NCBI GenBank assembly: GCA_021818425.1
Contig: JAKAEC010000007.1
Location: 1 to 54,113 of the forward strand
Source: Pseudomonadota bacterium
GTDB taxonomy: Bacteria; Pseudomonadota; Alphaproteobacteria; Acetobacterales; Acetobacteraceae
Length of the DNA stretch: 54,113 bases
Reading direction: 5' to 3'
Shown: piece by piece, positions 27,134 through 37,274 of the stretch
How positions within the stretch are numbered: position 1 is the stretch's first letter
Layout: every line of letters starts with the position of its first letter
Translations under genes and position numbers: made by a program
The notes under the pieces: model-generated
What the model saw: the letters and a program-made list of their open reading frames with translations, nothing else
Told to the model about the DNA's origin: nothing
Database searches by the model: none

Positions 27134-28039
27134 TTAAACCCCGGCGGCCGCCGCAACTTCCGCCGCAAAATCGGTAGCTTCCTTCTCGATACCCTCACCC
27201 AGTGTGAAGCGGACGAAACGGCTCAGTTGGGCGCCAGCCTTTGCCACCACATCCTTCACCTTGCTCTCGCCGTCATGCACCCAAGTCTGCTCGAGTAGCA
27301 CCACGTCCTCGTAATACTTCTTCACTCGGCCTTCGACCATCTTCTCGATGATGGCTTCGGGCTTGCCGGAAGCACGAGCCTGCTCAGAGAGCACATTCTT
27401 CTCGCGCTCTAGCGCTGCCGGGTCAACGTCAGCGACCGAGAGCGCATCCGGGCGAGTGGCGGCTACATGCATGCCGATCTGGCGACCCAGCGTCTCGAGC
27501 GCCTCACTGGCATTGCCTTCCAGCCCCACGATCACGCCAATCTTGCCCAAGCCCGGCTTCAACGCACCGTGAATATAAGCGGCGGCAGTGCCGCCTGGAA
27601 CCTCGATCACAGCTACGCGGCGGACATTCATATTCTCGCCGATGGTGGCAACCATGTGCACGGTCTCTTCCGCCACACTACGGCCGGTACCAGGATAAGC
27701 GGCGGCCTTCAGCGCCTCCACGTCCTCACCTGTGCTCAGCGCCACTTTGGCGACGGTCTCAACGAAATTCTGGAACGCCTCGTTACGAGCCACGAAATCG
27801 GTCTCCGCGTTGATCTCGACCATGGCGGCCTTGCCGGGCGCCAACGCCACACCGACCAGTCCCTCAGCGGCAACACGACCAGACTTCTTGGCCGCGGCAG
27901 AAAGGCCCTTCTTACGTAGCCAGTCTACGGCGGCTTCCTTGTCGCCATTAGTCTCGGTCAACGCCTTCTTGCAGTCCATCATGCCAGCACCGGTGGTCTC
28001 GCGCAGGTCCTTCACCAGGGCAGCGGTAATTTCGGCCAT
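27134..28039 (-). CDS. tsf: Elongation factor Ts
   Basis: 301 residues from ATG 28039. The N-terminal module [28 protein letters not shown] and the [10 protein letters not shown] core, two subdomains and a C-terminal module ([19 protein letters not shown]) match EF-Ts. It recharges EF-Tu by nucleotide exchange. The frame extends to 28108 but ATG 28039 gives the standard N-terminus. The gene sits 93 bp after rpsB and is presumably co-transcribed. Confidence 0.97.
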   Translation of the reverse strand: MAEITAALVKDLRETTGAGMMDCKKALTETNGDKEAAVDWLRKKGLSAAAKKSGRVAAEGLVGVALAPGKAAMVEINAETDFVARNEAFQNFVETVAKVALSTGEDVEALKAAAYPGTGRSVAEETVHMVATIGENMNVRRVAVIEVPGGTAAAYIHGALKPGLGKIGVIVGLEGNASEALETLGRQIGMHVAATRPDALSVADVDPAALEREKNVLSEQARASGKPEAIIEKMVEGRVKKYYEDVVLLEQTWVHDGESKVKDVVAKAGAQLSRFVRFTLGEGIEKEATDFAAEVAAAAGV

Positions 28040-28132
28040 ATGTTCGCTCCTTATGACATGTTTGCGCGGCACCCGGAGCGGGCACCGCGCGTAGTTCTGG
28101 AAACTCAACCCGCCTTCCGGCGGGGGCTGAAA

Positions 28133-28891
28133 TCAACCCTCTGCCGGAAGCTCGTCCAGCACCGGCTCCGCGGCAGCGCCCAAGTCAACGCCGGCAGCGC
28201 CCAACTCTGCAGAAATACCATCCAACACCGCACCAGCCACCAAGTCGCAGTACAGGGTAATGGCACGAATTGCGTCGTCATTGCCGGGAATTGGGTAGGT
28301 AACGCCCTCAGGGTCGGAGTTCGAATCGAGGATGGCAACAACCGGAATACCCAGCTTGTTGGCTTCCTCAATGGCCAACTTCTCCTTGTTAGTGTCAATC
28401 ACGAACAGAATGTCCGGCAGGCCGCCCATGTCTTTGATGCCACCCAACGCGCGCTCCAGCTTCTCCCGGTCGCGGGTAAAATTCAGGATCTCCTTCTTGG
28501 AATAGCCTTGCGTCTCGCCGCCCAACATCTCGTCCATTTGGCGCAGGCGCTTAATAGAGCCCGTGATGGTCTTCCAGTTGGTAAGCATGCCGCCCAACCA
28601 GCGGTGGTTCACATAATATTGCCCGCAGCGTTGCGCAGCATCGGCAACGTAATCGGCCGCAGCACGCTTGGTGCCCACAAACAGCACGCGTCCACCCGCC
28701 GCGGTTACATCGCGAATTGCCTTCAACGCGCGCTCGGCCAGGGGAACGGTCTGCTGCAGGTCAATGATATGGACTTGGTTGCGCACACCGAAGAGGAACG
28801 GCGCCATGCGGGGGTTCCAGCGGCGGGTGTTGTGGCCAAAATGCACACCAGCCTCAAGCAGCTGGCGTAGAGAAACGTCGGGAAGTGCCAT
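28133..28891 (-). CDS. rpsB: 30S ribosomal protein S2
   Basis: 252 residues. [48 protein letters not shown] and [29 protein letters not shown] are the S2 hallmarks. A short acidic, Ala-rich tail ([21 protein letters not shown]) follows the core. First gene of the long minus-strand block, so its upstream region should hold the main promoter and any autoregulatory leader; a structured element at 28997-29039 is a candidate. Confidence 0.97.
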   Translation of the reverse strand: MALPDVSLRQLLEAGVHFGHNTRRWNPRMAPFLFGVRNQVHIIDLQQTVPLAERALKAIRDVTAAGGRVLFVGTKRAAADYVADAAQRCGQYYVNHRWLGGMLTNWKTITGSIKRLRQMDEMLGGETQGYSKKEILNFTRDREKLERALGGIKDMGGLPDILFVIDTNKEKLAIEEANKLGIPVVAILDSNSDPEGVTYPIPGNDDAIRAITLYCDLVAGAVLDGISAELGAAGVDLGAAAEPVLDELPAEG

Positions 28892-29578
28892 TGGCAGTTC
28901 TCTTTCCTATAACAATCCGGTTCTATCCTCCGCAGGGGAAGCATCCTGCTTCAAACCTTGAAGAGGACACCGGACCTTATGGCTCTCGCCAGGAAAGGCC
29001 CCCGCGTGTGAATTTGCCTACACCATGTAGGCGTGGGCCCTATGGCGCATTTTCAGGTAAAATTCAACCCGATTTGACAGCACATCAGCCTTTGCCAAAC
29101 CTAATCTTATGTTCCAACAATCCGCCAAACTGCGACTTATCTAGTCGGCCCATACGCGGATCGACATGAGTGCACAGTTCAATTCCTAAGTTGTTGGAAT
29201 GTTCCATGATCAATGCTCCGCCTTGCCATGATGTGCATATGACGAGACGCAGGAATAAGTTCAGCCGTCAGATCAAGATGTTCCCTATAGGCGTTGAAGT
29301 TGCACAACGACGCCGCTCCGCCCCTACTTACCAACTGAACCTCTCTACAACCTAACGGTCTTACGCTGGACGTGGCGTGCAACCTGGGCAGCGTGGTGAG
29401 GGCCACAACTGACCGTGCGCCACATGGACTGGATGCAACCCCCTGCTATGCTCGCGGAAGCCACAGCAACGGCCGAAGCCAGCGAGAGCGCCAATATCAG
29501 CTAGCATCTATGCCCTTGGTATCTATGAGACCTATGCGCGGGTGGGTTTAGAGGGCGGGGGTTGCTGATTCTCTGCTG
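28892..29578. other. 687-bp non-coding stretch between rpsB and the IS5 scar
   Basis: The right half has no convincing frame on either strand; the longest minus-strand frame (29179-29406) shows no known family and no ribosome site. The left part should contain the rpsB promoter and leader. I see no tRNA. The right part, next to the transposase remnant, may be further decayed mobile DNA. Confidence 0.45.
28997..29039 (-). promoter_or_regulatory. Structured leader upstream of rpsB (candidate S2 autoregulatory element)
   Basis: On the minus strand, about 105 bases before the rpsB start, GGCCCACGC and GCGGGGGCC pair with one mismatch and enclose a second small hairpin (CTAC / GTAG). A two-stem structure in an rpsB 5' leader suits translational feedback by S2, known for some bacterial rpsB leaders. 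The match to any described leader class is untested. Confidence 0.4.
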
Positions 29579-30083
29579 ATGTTTGGGAACGGAGGGGTTG
29601 GCGGTTCAACTCGGATTGGTCAGGAGCGGTTTGTCATCGCGGACGTATCGCGCGACGCGTCTTCACTGGATGCGTTGTCCGAGTCGATCGATAGGGAGCC
29701 GATCGCTGGCCTGCTCGCGCCGCTCTACCCGGCGTCGAATGGAGAGCCTGCTTGGCCGCCTCTTGCGATGTCCAAGGCATTGCTGCTGGCGGCGTGGCAC
29801 GACCTGCTGGACGTGAGGCTTGCCGAAGCACTTGATGACCGGGCCTCATTTCGCCGGTTCTGTGGCTTTGGCGCGTCATGAATCGCCGCCCGAGCGGACC
29901 GCTTTCGTTCGCTTCCGCCGGTCGCTGGTGGCCCACAGACTCGATAGTAGCTTGTTCGAGGCCGTCGCCGCACAACCCCAGGCACGTGCGATCACGGTGA
30001 AGACCGGCACGCTCGTTGATGCGACGATCATTGCTTCTGCCACCAAGGACGATGACGAAGGACACTTGTCTTATGCGGAATAG
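29579..30083 (+). pseudogene. IS5-family transposase remnant, frameshifted and truncated
   Basis: The first frame (29579-29881) ends in the family motif WPPLAMSKALLLAAWHDLLDVRLAEALDDRASFRRFCGFG. The sequence then continues one frame over from about 29877 with HESPPERTAFVRFRRSLVAHRLDSSLFEAV and VTVKTGTLVDATIIASATKDDDEGH, stopping at 30083. Together these are the N-terminal part of an IS5/IS1031-type transposase. The DDE domain beyond the first Asp is lost. One frameshift and a large 3' deletion make it inactive. No clear terminal inverted repeats or target duplication are visible. It lies in the gap where pal would be expected. Confidence 0.85.
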
Positions 30084-30400
30084 CCGTGATGCGCGCCGCC
30101 CTGCCTGGTCACAGTCAGCAGGGCCTCAACACGGCACAAACCTCGCAGTTCTCAGCACTTCACCCACCCGCACACAGGTATCCTAAAGACAGGCGTACTA
30201 GCCGCCGCGGCAAGTAAAACCGTGGCGGCCAAGCAAAGCTTTTTGTTCACTAAACGAAGTCTCCCGCTGACTTAACGGGATTTGGATTAGGCGCACGATG
30301 CAATATCGTCTTTGATCTGAAACAAAAGCATCGCAGACGCCCCGGCAGTCAAAAAACCATGACATTTACGCAAAGCCACTGAGCGACGCGGCACTGCATT
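30084..30400. other. Non-coding gap between the IS5 scar and tolB
   Basis: About 320 bp with no gene on either strand. It holds one strong hairpin (30201-30229) and the 3' flank of tolB. I searched for the end of pal here and found no OmpA-like C-terminal coding. Confidence 0.5.
30201..30229. terminator. GC-rich hairpin between IS5 scar and tolB
   Basis: GCCGCCGCGG pairs with CCGTGGCGGC (10 bp, one G-T) around a 9-base loop. On the plus strand a TTTTT run follows some 10 bases later. It may end transcription from either side. Confidence 0.4.
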
Positions 30401-31753
30401 TCAGGTCAGGAGCGGCCCCCAAGATGGGTCGGACGCATAGGTGGGAGTATCCACTAGGCGTTCATTGAAGCCATCCACGCCAATCGTCACCAAATTCGAG
30501 CTGTGCCCTGAACCGGTCGGGGTCTGGCGACAGAACATGAGTACGCGGCCATTCGGGCAGAAAGTAGAACATTCCACTAGGAAGCCCTGGGAGAGAATCC
30601 GCTCACCGGTACCATCGGGCGCCATCACGCCGATAGAGAACCCGCCCTCACCCCAAAATGTATACGATATCAAATCACCACGCGGCGACCAGCACGGTTC
30701 GGCATATTGGCCCGGACCAAAGGAGATGCGCTTTACCCCGGAGCCGTCTGCGTTCATCACGAAAAGCTGCTGGTTGCCATCCCGGTCGGAGTTGAACACA
30801 ATCTGCGAGCCGTCCGGCGAATAGCAAGGCGTGACATTGATGGAACTGCTGTCGGTCAGCTCCGTCATGCCGCCGCCGCTCAAATTGGTCTTCACTATCG
30901 CCGCCCCGCCATTGCGGGAGACAGACATCAACAATGAATTGCCATCTGGCGAGAAGCGTGGGCCAATCGTCATTTCACCGAAAGCGCCAACAAGCTGGAT
31001 GGCGCCGGTTTGTAGGTTGAACAGATACACGCGCGGATTTCTGCCATCGCGGTAGCTCACAAAAGCTAGCTGTTGGCGCGTTGGATTATATTGCGGCGAG
31101 AGCGCCATGTTGGCGCCGCTAGTCAGGAACTGTACATTCGCCCCGTCGTAATCCATCACGGCCAAGCGCCGCACGGGGCTGGTCACCGGCCCAGAAACGG
31201 AGATGAAGGCAACCCGGCTGTCGAAATACCCCTTCTCACCGATCATCTGCTGGTAAATCGTATCGGCGATGATATGCGCGATGCGCCGCCAGTTGCTCTG
31301 GGTGGTGGTATAGGCCGTACCCTGCACCTGCGCTTGTTTCTGTACATCCCAAAGACGAAATTCAACGCGCAGTTGGCCACTGCCTGCATCTTTTACATCG
31401 CCCGTCACCAGCCCCTGTGCGCCCAACAGCGACCAGTTCTGCCAGACCGGCACACCATTATTCATCGAATTGGGCACGAAGCTCGAAGGATCTATGGTAC
31501 GGAACAGACCGCAACGGGAAAGGTCATCCGTGATCACCTGGGTAATCTGCGCTCCCACGCCCTGCGTGTCGAACGGCAAAATGGCAATGGGAATCGGCGC
31601 ATTCTGCGCGCCGCTAACCTGAATGGCGGGACCGTTATTGGCGGTTGCCGGAGCGCTCTGGGCAAACGCGGCGGGGCCGGCAAGGGTCGCGGCACCCGCT
31701 ACGCCCAACAGGCGGCGACGGGAAAATGGCGGCAGCAGAAGACGCGTCATCAT
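30401..31753 (-). CDS. tolB: Tol-Pal system beta-propeller protein TolB
   Basis: 450 residues. The leader FSRRRLLGVAGAATLAGPAAFAQ carries twin arginines, so export may be by Tat rather than Sec. After the N-terminal domain (residues 40-165: IPIAILPFDTQGVGAQITQVITDDLSRCGLF) come repeated WD40-like blades with the signatures GPRFSPDGNSLLMS, TPCYSPDGSQIVFNSDRDG and QLFVMNADGSG. TolB works in the periplasm with Pal and the TolQRA motor to keep the outer membrane attached during division. It follows tolA by 8 bp. No pal gene follows; the next feature is the IS5 scar. Confidence 0.95.
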   Translation of the reverse strand: MMTRLLLPPFSRRRLLGVAGAATLAGPAAFAQSAPATANNGPAIQVSGAQNAPIPIAILPFDTQGVGAQITQVITDDLSRCGLFRTIDPSSFVPNSMNNGVPVWQNWSLLGAQGLVTGDVKDAGSGQLRVEFRLWDVQKQAQVQGTAYTTTQSNWRRIAHIIADTIYQQMIGEKGYFDSRVAFISVSGPVTSPVRRLAVMDYDGANVQFLTSGANMALSPQYNPTRQQLAFVSYRDGRNPRVYLFNLQTGAIQLVGAFGEMTIGPRFSPDGNSLLMSVSRNGGAAIVKTNLSGGGMTELTDSSSINVTPCYSPDGSQIVFNSDRDGNQQLFVMNADGSGVKRISFGPGQYAEPCWSPRGDLISYTFWGEGGFSIGVMAPDGTGERILSQGFLVECSTFCPNGRVLMFCRQTPTGSGHSSNLVTIGVDGFNERLVDTPTYASDPSWGPLLT

Positions 31754-31761
31754 CTAACCTC

Positions 31762-32718
31762 TTACGGGGTGAAATTGAACAGGAAGGTATTCACCTTGCC
31801 AAGCATATTGGATGGCAAGGGCAGCGTCGCACATTGATAATTCTCCACGGCCGCGATCGCTCGCTGCGCATACGCCGCATAGATCGGGTTGCTCATGTTG
31901 TCCTGCGAGGCTGGCGCAACTACGGCCTGCCTTACCGTGCCTGTGGCATCGGTCGTCACCAGCAGCTGCACTGCGAAACCTTGCACACCGGGTGCACCGG
32001 CATCAATGCCCCAGCAGGGACGCACATGCGCACCAATGGCGTTGCGGTCGGCTTCCGTAAGCCCAGAATTGGCCGTACTGTTGGGGCTGCCGCCGCCATT
32101 GGGCGCGCCGCCCTGGTCGGGGTTGTACTGCGCCGTCGGCGGCTTCTTCTGCTGCTGGTTCACCCGCAGTTGCGAGAGCGTGTTCAGAACGTTCTTGCTC
32201 AGCGGCAGTGGGCTTTTCACCTCGTGCTGCTGATGCGTGGCCGATTTCTCAGGTGCGGGCGGCTTCTTCGCCTCCACCGGCTTAGGTGGGGGTTTCTGCG
32301 TGCTCGTCTGCTTCTGCGGCGGCGCTTTCGGCGGCGGCGGCGGCGGCTTTGGCGTGTGCACCGGCGTTAGTTTTGGTGGCGGCGGCGGCGGCGGCGGCGT
32401 GGGCGGCGTGGGCTGCGGAGGCTTTTCCTCTGCCTGCGGCGGAGGTGGGGGCGGTGGCGGTGGAGGCTGAATCGGCTGCGGCTTCGGCTTCGTGGGATTC
32501 ACCGGCCCCTTGTGCGGCATCGGCATATCGCTGGCCGCCGCCACCTTGCCTGTATTTTGCGCCGTTTGCGGCTGGGAGGGACCCACAAGTTGCACGTCCA
32601 CGCTCTCATCCGCGGAAGTGCTCAGCGGCTGCATAGGCAACGTCACAATTGCGGCGATAATGACCGCCGCGTGCACGACAAAAGAGACAATCGCGCTACG
32701 GCGCAGATCGCGGTCCAA
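31762..32718 (-). CDS. tolA: TolA-type energy transducer with polyproline linker
   Basis: 318 residues: one N-terminal membrane anchor (AIVSFVVHAAVIIAAIVTL), then a 150-residue Pro/Lys-rich region (blocks such as PPPPPPPPPQAEEKPPQP and KPPPPPPKAPPQ) and a C-terminal domain from about residue 225 (ADRNAIGAHVRPCWGIDAGAPG ... VENYQCATLPLPSNM) with a Cys pair. It spans the periplasm between TolQR and TolB/Pal. In E. coli the middle domain is a long helix; here it is a rigid polyproline stretch more like TonB. The position between tolR and tolB makes TolA the right name. Confidence 0.88.
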   Translation of the reverse strand: MDRDLRRSAIVSFVVHAAVIIAAIVTLPMQPLSTSADESVDVQLVGPSQPQTAQNTGKVAAASDMPMPHKGPVNPTKPKPQPIQPPPPPPPPPPQAEEKPPQPTPPTPPPPPPPPKLTPVHTPKPPPPPPKAPPQKQTSTQKPPPKPVEAKKPPAPEKSATHQQHEVKSPLPLSKNVLNTLSQLRVNQQQKKPPTAQYNPDQGGAPNGGGSPNSTANSGLTEADRNAIGAHVRPCWGIDAGAPGVQGFAVQLLVTTDATGTVRQAVVAPASQDNMSNPIYAAYAQRAIAAVENYQCATLPLPSNMLGKVNTFLFNFTP

Positions 32719-32739
32719 TTGTAACTCCCTGCCCTTGCC

Positions 32740-33171
32740 TTACTGCCCGGGCTGCTGGGCTAGCAGCGACACCTTTGTGAACCCGCCTTGCACAATATCG
32801 GCCATCACCTGCAGCATGATGCCGTAATCCACCTGCTTGTCGCCGCGGACAAAAATGCGCTGGTCAGAATTGTTCTTCGAAGCTTCCTGCAGCGAGCTCA
32901 CCAGATTGCTCAGCTGGATCCGACTATTGTTCAGGAACACATTGCCCTTGCTGTCGACGGTCACGGTAATTGGCTTAGAATCCGCGCTCGCAGGTTTGGC
33001 GTTCGCTTGTGGCAGGTTAACCTGCACCGAGGAAGTGATCATCGGCGCAGTGACCATAAAGATTATCAGCAGCACAAGCATCACGTCTACCAACGGCGTG
33101 ACGTTGATCTCCGCCATCGGGCGATAGCGGCGCCTTCCGTTACCGCCAGAGCCGATCAGCCCACCCGCCAT
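32740..33171 (-). CDS. tolR: TolR (ExbD-type) motor subunit
   Basis: 143 residues. After a Gly/Arg-rich start comes MAEINVTPLVDVMLVLLIIFMVTAPMI with the conserved membrane Asp, then a periplasmic domain (NVFLNNSRIQLSNLVSSLQ, IFVRGDKQVDYGIMLQVMADI). With TolQ it forms the proton channel that powers TolA. Its ATG overlaps the tolQ TAA by one base (TAATG). Confidence 0.95.
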   Translation of the reverse strand: MAGGLIGSGGNGRRRYRPMAEINVTPLVDVMLVLLIIFMVTAPMITSSVQVNLPQANAKPASADSKPITVTVDSKGNVFLNNSRIQLSNLVSSLQEASKNNSDQRIFVRGDKQVDYGIMLQVMADIVQGGFTKVSLLAQQPGQ

Positions 33172-33887
33172 TACTTATGCTCCTCTGACTGGCGGGAAAG
33201 AATGGCGGAGAACTCCGTACCGAACCCTTCCAACCGTGCGGCAAAGCGCGAGAGGTCATTGGAGAGCTTATTATAGGCCAATACCGCCGGAATCGCAGCC
33301 ACCAATCCTATGGCCGTGGCAAACAAGGCTTCCGCGATACCCGGCGCCACGACAGCAAGATCCGTATTATGCATGGCGGCAATGGCCGAGAAGGAGTGCA
33401 TGATGCCCCAGACCGTGCCGAACAGGCCAATGAACGGTGCCGTGGCCCCCACTGAGGCCAGGAAGATCATGAACCGCTCCAGCCGATCCATTTCTCGCAT
33501 GATGGTCACGTTCATCGCGCGATCCACGCGCTCCTTCACGCCGGTTTTGCCAATTTCGCTGCCCGCGATGCGCACGGTGCGCTTCCACTCGCCCATCGCG
33601 GCGCCAAACACAGCGGCCATCGGGCTAGCAGGGTCGGCACCCTCGCGCTCATACAGCTCATCCAAGCTGCCACCGGACCAGAAACTGTCCTCGAACGTAT
33701 TGGCCTCGCGATTCACACGGCGGATGGTCATGATCTTCTCGATGATAATCGTCCACACCCAGATACTCGCGATCAGCAGGATGATCATCACCAGCTTTAC
33801 CACCGCATCCGCTTGCAAAAACAAGCCAAATAGCGAGAGATTTGCCTGCGGCGCGGCCATGGCCGCCTGAGACACCGTTTGGTCCAC
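33171..33887 (-). CDS. tolQ: TolQ (ExbB-type) motor subunit
   Basis: 238 residues with three membrane spans (about 25-48, 135-158, 170-195). FMIFLASVGATAPFIGLFGTVWGIMHSF and GIAEALFATAIGLVAAIPAVLAYNK are the MotA/TolQ/ExbB proton channel signatures. With TolR it drives TolA. The gene follows ybgC by 13 bp, the standard ybgC-tolQRA order. Confidence 0.96.
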   Translation of the reverse strand: MDQTVSQAAMAAPQANLSLFGLFLQADAVVKLVMIILLIASIWVWTIIIEKIMTIRRVNREANTFEDSFWSGGSLDELYEREGADPASPMAAVFGAAMGEWKRTVRIAGSEIGKTGVKERVDRAMNVTIMREMDRLERFMIFLASVGATAPFIGLFGTVWGIMHSFSAIAAMHNTDLAVVAPGIAEALFATAIGLVAAIPAVLAYNKLSNDLSRFAARLEGFGTEFSAILSRQSEEHK

Positions 33888-33900
33888 TATCTTTCCCCGT

Positions 33901-34296
33901 TCAAAATTTCAGGCGCGCAACCCATTCGCGCGGAATGCGCGCCGCCCGGCCGTCGGATACGCGCGCGCAACCCAGCCCAACCTCAAGCACAGCAAGCGAG
34001 TCGTTGTCTCTCAGGAATTCCTGGCGGAGTGTAACGCTGGCCCCTCTCAATTCCGAAAATTCCGTTTCAATCGTTATCAGTTCGTCAATCCTAGCGGGGC
34101 GCTGATAGAGTAAACTCACCCGATGCACCACAAACAACACGCCAAAACGCACTACCATTTCCGCATGCGGTGCCCCCATCTCACGCAGAGCTTCAGTCCG
34201 CGCCCGCTCGGCAATGGAGAGATAGTTCGCATGATAAACCACACCCCCCGCATCGGTGTCCTGGTAATAGATGCGCGTCGTGTAACGATAGATCAA
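33901..34296 (-). CDS. ybgC: Acyl-CoA thioesterase YbgC
   Basis: 131 residues of the hot-dog 4-hydroxybenzoyl-CoA thioesterase family. YQDTDAGGVVYHANYLSIAERARTEALRE near the start contains the catalytic Asp. It is the constant companion of tolQ and is thought to hydrolyse short acyl-CoA or acyl-ACP linked to phospholipid metabolism at the inner membrane. It lies between ruvB (about 100 bp upstream) and tolQ. Confidence 0.93.
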   Translation of the reverse strand: MIYRYTTRIYYQDTDAGGVVYHANYLSIAERARTEALREMGAPHAEMVVRFGVLFVVHRVSLLYQRPARIDELITIETEFSELRGASVTLRQEFLRDNDSLAVLEVGLGCARVSDGRAARIPREWVARLKF

Positions 34297-34394
34297 GTTT
34301 CTACTCCAACCCCATGATTAAGGCCGAAAAAGGTTTTTTTGTGGCAGCGCAGCGACACTATTTCGCCACTCGCCAGCCAGGATTGCAGTCCCGG

Positions 34395-35423
34395 CTACTC
34401 GCCGAGGAGATCCAGCAGATCGGCTCCTCGCTGCGGCGGCACAAGGCCCAAATGCCGCCAGCCGGCATCGCCCAACATGCGCCCGCGCGAAGTACGCAGG
34501 AGCAGCCCCTCCTGGATCAGATAGGGCTCCACCACATCTTCTAGCGTGTCTCTGGCTTCAGCCAAGGCGGCGGCCAGTGTTTCTACGCCCACCGGGCCGC
34601 CGCCATGGTGTTCCGCCAACCGCTTAAGATAGCGCATATCCATCGCGTCCAACCCCTTATGGTCCACATCCAGCCTTGTCAGCGCGACATCCGCAAGTTC
34701 TCGTGAAATTTCCGTAACATTTGCGGCGGTAGCAAAATCGCGCACTCGGCGCGTCAACCTTCCGGCAATGCGCGGCGTACCGCGCGAACGTTGAGCAATC
34801 TCCATCGCGCCATCATAGGAAAGGTTCATCCCGAGCTTTTGCGCTAGGCGGACGACGATCCCGGTTAGCTCGTCCGGCGTGTAGAACACCAGCCGCAGTG
34901 GAATTCCGAACCGGTCGCGTAGCGGTGTGGCCAGCAGGCCAGAACGGGTGGTTGCCCCTACGAGTGTAAAAGGCGGCAGGTCGATCTTCACCGTCCGCGC
35001 ACCAGGCCCCTCACCGATGATGAGGTCGAGCTGGAAATCCTCCATCGCGGGATAAAGAATTTCCTCGATAGCCGGTTGTAGCCGATGGATCTCATCAATA
35101 AACAGTACGTCGTGCGGCTGCAAATTGGTCAGAATGGCGGCGAGGTCACCGGATTTCTGGATCACCGGACCAGAAGTGGCTTTAAACCCCACCCCCATCT
35201 CATGCGCCACGATCTGCGCCAGCGTAGTTTTGCCCAACCCCGGCGGACCGTGCAGCAACACATGGTCAAGCGCCTCGCCGCGGGTTTTTGCTGCGGTCAC
35301 GAAGATTTTCAAATTCTCCCGACTGGTCTTCTGGCCGGTGAAATCGTCAAGGCTTTGCGGCCGCAGCGAGGTTTCACCCACATCGTCGGAAAGTCGCTCG
35401 CCCGAGGTGATGCGCTCGCTCAT
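34395..35423 (-). CDS. ruvB: Holliday junction helicase RuvB
   Basis: 342 residues, a AAA+ motor. [12 protein letters not shown], Walker [13 protein letters not shown], Walker [11 protein letters not shown], sensor 1 [10 protein letters not shown], and the C-terminal winged helix with [10 protein letters not shown] and [13 protein letters not shown] are all intact. It pumps DNA through RuvA at Holliday junctions during recombination repair. The start overlaps the ruvA end by 4 bp. Confidence 0.97.
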   Translation of the reverse strand: MSERITSGERLSDDVGETSLRPQSLDDFTGQKTSRENLKIFVTAAKTRGEALDHVLLHGPPGLGKTTLAQIVAHEMGVGFKATSGPVIQKSGDLAAILTNLQPHDVLFIDEIHRLQPAIEEILYPAMEDFQLDLIIGEGPGARTVKIDLPPFTLVGATTRSGLLATPLRDRFGIPLRLVFYTPDELTGIVVRLAQKLGMNLSYDGAMEIAQRSRGTPRIAGRLTRRVRDFATAANVTEISRELADVALTRLDVDHKGLDAMDMRYLKRLAEHHGGGPVGVETLAAALAEARDTLEDVVEPYLIQEGLLLRTSRGRMLGDAGWRHLGLVPPQRGADLLDLLGE

Positions 35424-36013
35424 TTTGCCAACGCTCGCAACCCAGCGCGAATTAACACATCAAACGAGGCATCCTCGCCGTGTTCCGCGACCGCCTTTGC
35501 CAGCACTGCCTCGGCCTCCGCACGGCGGTAACCGAGATTGGTCAGAGCAGAAAAAACTTCCTCTCTCTGGCCTCCTGGCGCCTGAACAGTAGCTCTTCCC
35601 GGTCCGCTCACCGGCAACGCTCCCGCCTTGTCGCGCAATTCCGTCACCAGCCGCATGGCAAGTCTTGCTCCTACCCCTGGCGCGCGGGTCAATGACGCCC
35701 TATCTTGCTCGGAAATGGCGGCGGTGAGCTGCTCCGGCGAAAGAGTCGAAAGAATCCCCAACGCCACCTTCGCCCCAACGCCTTGCACAGTAGTAAGCAG
35801 CCGGAACCAGTCGCGCTCGGCGGCGGTAAAGAAGCCATAGAGACTGATTGCATCCTCGCGCAGCTGGGTTTCGATCAACAGCGTCGTCAACCCATCCGGC
35901 AGCGCGCCCAAAGTACGAGAAGAGCAGAAAACTAGGTAACCGACGCCATTCACGTCCATCACGCAGCGCCCATCCTCAATGGAGTCAATAATGCCCCGCA
36001 GCCGCGCGATCAT
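35420..36013 (-). CDS. ruvA: Holliday junction DNA-binding protein RuvA
   Basis: 197 residues from ATG 36013, which overlaps the ruvC stop (ATGA). The N-terminal OB fold starts [26 protein letters not shown]. Two helix-hairpin-helix motifs ([39 protein letters not shown]) bind DNA, and the C-terminal domain III ([23 protein letters not shown]) contacts RuvB. The upstream ATG at 36061 lies inside ruvC and is not supported. Confidence 0.97.
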   Translation of the reverse strand: MIARLRGIIDSIEDGRCVMDVNGVGYLVFCSSRTLGALPDGLTTLLIETQLREDAISLYGFFTAAERDWFRLLTTVQGVGAKVALGILSTLSPEQLTAAISEQDRASLTRAPGVGARLAMRLVTELRDKAGALPVSGPGRATVQAPGGQREEVFSALTNLGYRRAEAEAVLAKAVAEHGEDASFDVLIRAGLRALAK

Positions 36014-36528
36014 GAGGTTTGTTTCCAGACATTGGCGGTGGACCGGTGATGGGCATGACAAATTGCGACTGCCAGCGCGTCGGCCGCGTCCGCCCGCTTC
36101 TGCGTCGCCCCGGGCAATAAGCGGTGCACCATCAACCCCACTTGCTGCTTATCAGCCCCGCCAGTGCCAACCACCGCCATCTTCACAGTCTTCGCGCCAT
36201 ATTCAAACACCGAAATTCCCGCTCGCGCCGGGGCCAACAGCGCCACGCCACGGGCATAACCCAGCTTTAGCGTGGCGGTAGCATTGCGGTTCACGTAGGT
36301 TTCTTCCACTGCGGCCTCCGCGGGGGCGTAGTAGCGCAGAATGCCGGCAAGCTGATCATCAAGTGATTTTAGCCGCAACGGCACCGAGTCGTCGCCATAG
36401 GTGGCAATCACGCCGTCCGCCACATGTCGCAAATGGTTGCCCTCTGCCTCCAGCACCCCCCAGCCGGTGAAACGCAGGCCGGGGTCAATACCGATAATTC
36501 TGACCTTGCCCCGGCTCTGCAGCGTCAT
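36010..36528 (-). CDS. ruvC: Holliday junction resolvase RuvC
   Basis: 172 residues. [18 protein letters not shown] carries the first catalytic Asp, [10 protein letters not shown] the Glu, and [18 protein letters not shown] the last two acidic residues of the RNase H-like fold. It cuts Holliday junctions with RuvAB. The start overlaps the yebC end by 4 bp, so yebC-ruvC-ruvA-ruvB are coupled. Confidence 0.97.
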   Translation of the reverse strand: MTLQSRGKVRIIGIDPGLRFTGWGVLEAEGNHLRHVADGVIATYGDDSVPLRLKSLDDQLAGILRYYAPAEAAVEETYVNRNATATLKLGYARGVALLAPARAGISVFEYGAKTVKMAVVGTGGADKQQVGLMVHRLLPGATQKRADAADALAVAICHAHHRSTANVWKQTS

Positions 36529-37274
36529 GCCGAGAGTTTTGCCAGGACGTCGTCCGGCAGCTCAAAATTAGCATAAACGTTCTGAACGTCATCGTCGTCT
36601 TCAAGCGTATCGATCAACTTTAGCACCGAGGCCGCCTTCTCCTCGTCCAGCGCTACGGTCATATTCGGCTGCCATTCGATGCCGGCTTCCGCCGGGTCGC
36701 CAAATTTATGCGCCAGGGCATCTCGCACGGCAAAAAAATTCTCCACTGCCGCCTGAATTTCGTGGCCGTCCTCTCCGCTTACCACGTCATCGGCGCCAGC
36801 CTCGATGGCCGCTTCCAGCATTGCATCCGCCGAGGCCGTATTGGCCGGGTAGCGGACCACAGCCAAGCGATTGAACATGAAAGAGACCGAGTTAGTCTCG
36901 CCCAGCGCCCCGCCGGATTTGTTGAAAGCCGCGCGCACCATAGAGGCGGTACGATTGCGGTTATCGGTCAACGCCTCGATGATGATCGCAACCCCCGCCG
37001 GGCCGTAGCCCTCGTAACGTACGGACTCATAATTCTCCGTCCCGCCAGTGCCTGAGGCTTTCTTGATTGCGCGATCGATCGCGTCGCGTGTCATGTTCTG
37101 TTTCAACGCCGCGGCGATACCAGCACGTAGGCGCGGATTCGCCACCGGGTCGGGCAAGCCCTCCTTGGCCGCTACAGTGATCTCGCGGATGAGTTTCGCA
37201 TAAATGCGCGCGCGCTTGGCGTCCTGCGCACCTTTGCGGTGCATGATGTTCTTTGCGTGTGAATGTCCTGCCAT
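36525..37274 (-). CDS. yebC: YebC/PmpR-family protein
   Basis: 249 residues. [33 protein letters not shown] is the family start, followed by [30 protein letters not shown] and the C-terminal [22 protein letters not shown]. Members act in transcription control and in relief of ribosome stalling at polyproline. That role is notable because tolA of this organism has long proline runs. It is the first gene of the yebC-ruvCAB run. Confidence 0.95.
   Translation of the reverse strand: MAGHSHAKNIMHRKGAQDAKRARIYAKLIREITVAAKEGLPDPVANPRLRAGIAAALKQNMTRDAIDRAIKKASGTGGTENYESVRYEGYGPAGVAIIIEALTDNRNRTASMVRAAFNKSGGALGETNSVSFMFNRLAVVRYPANTASADAMLEAAIEAGADDVVSGEDGHEIQAAVENFFAVRDALAHKFGDPAEAGIEWQPNMTVALDEEKAASVLKLIDTLEDDDDVQNVYANFELPDDVLAKLSA

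Noticed and set aside
29179-29406. Minus-strand 75-residue frame upstream of the IS5 scar
   Set aside because: No family resemblance and no ribosome site; treated as chance.
32237-32636. Plus-strand Gly- and Ala-rich frames opposite tolA
   Set aside because: They arise from the polyproline codons of tolA read backwards.
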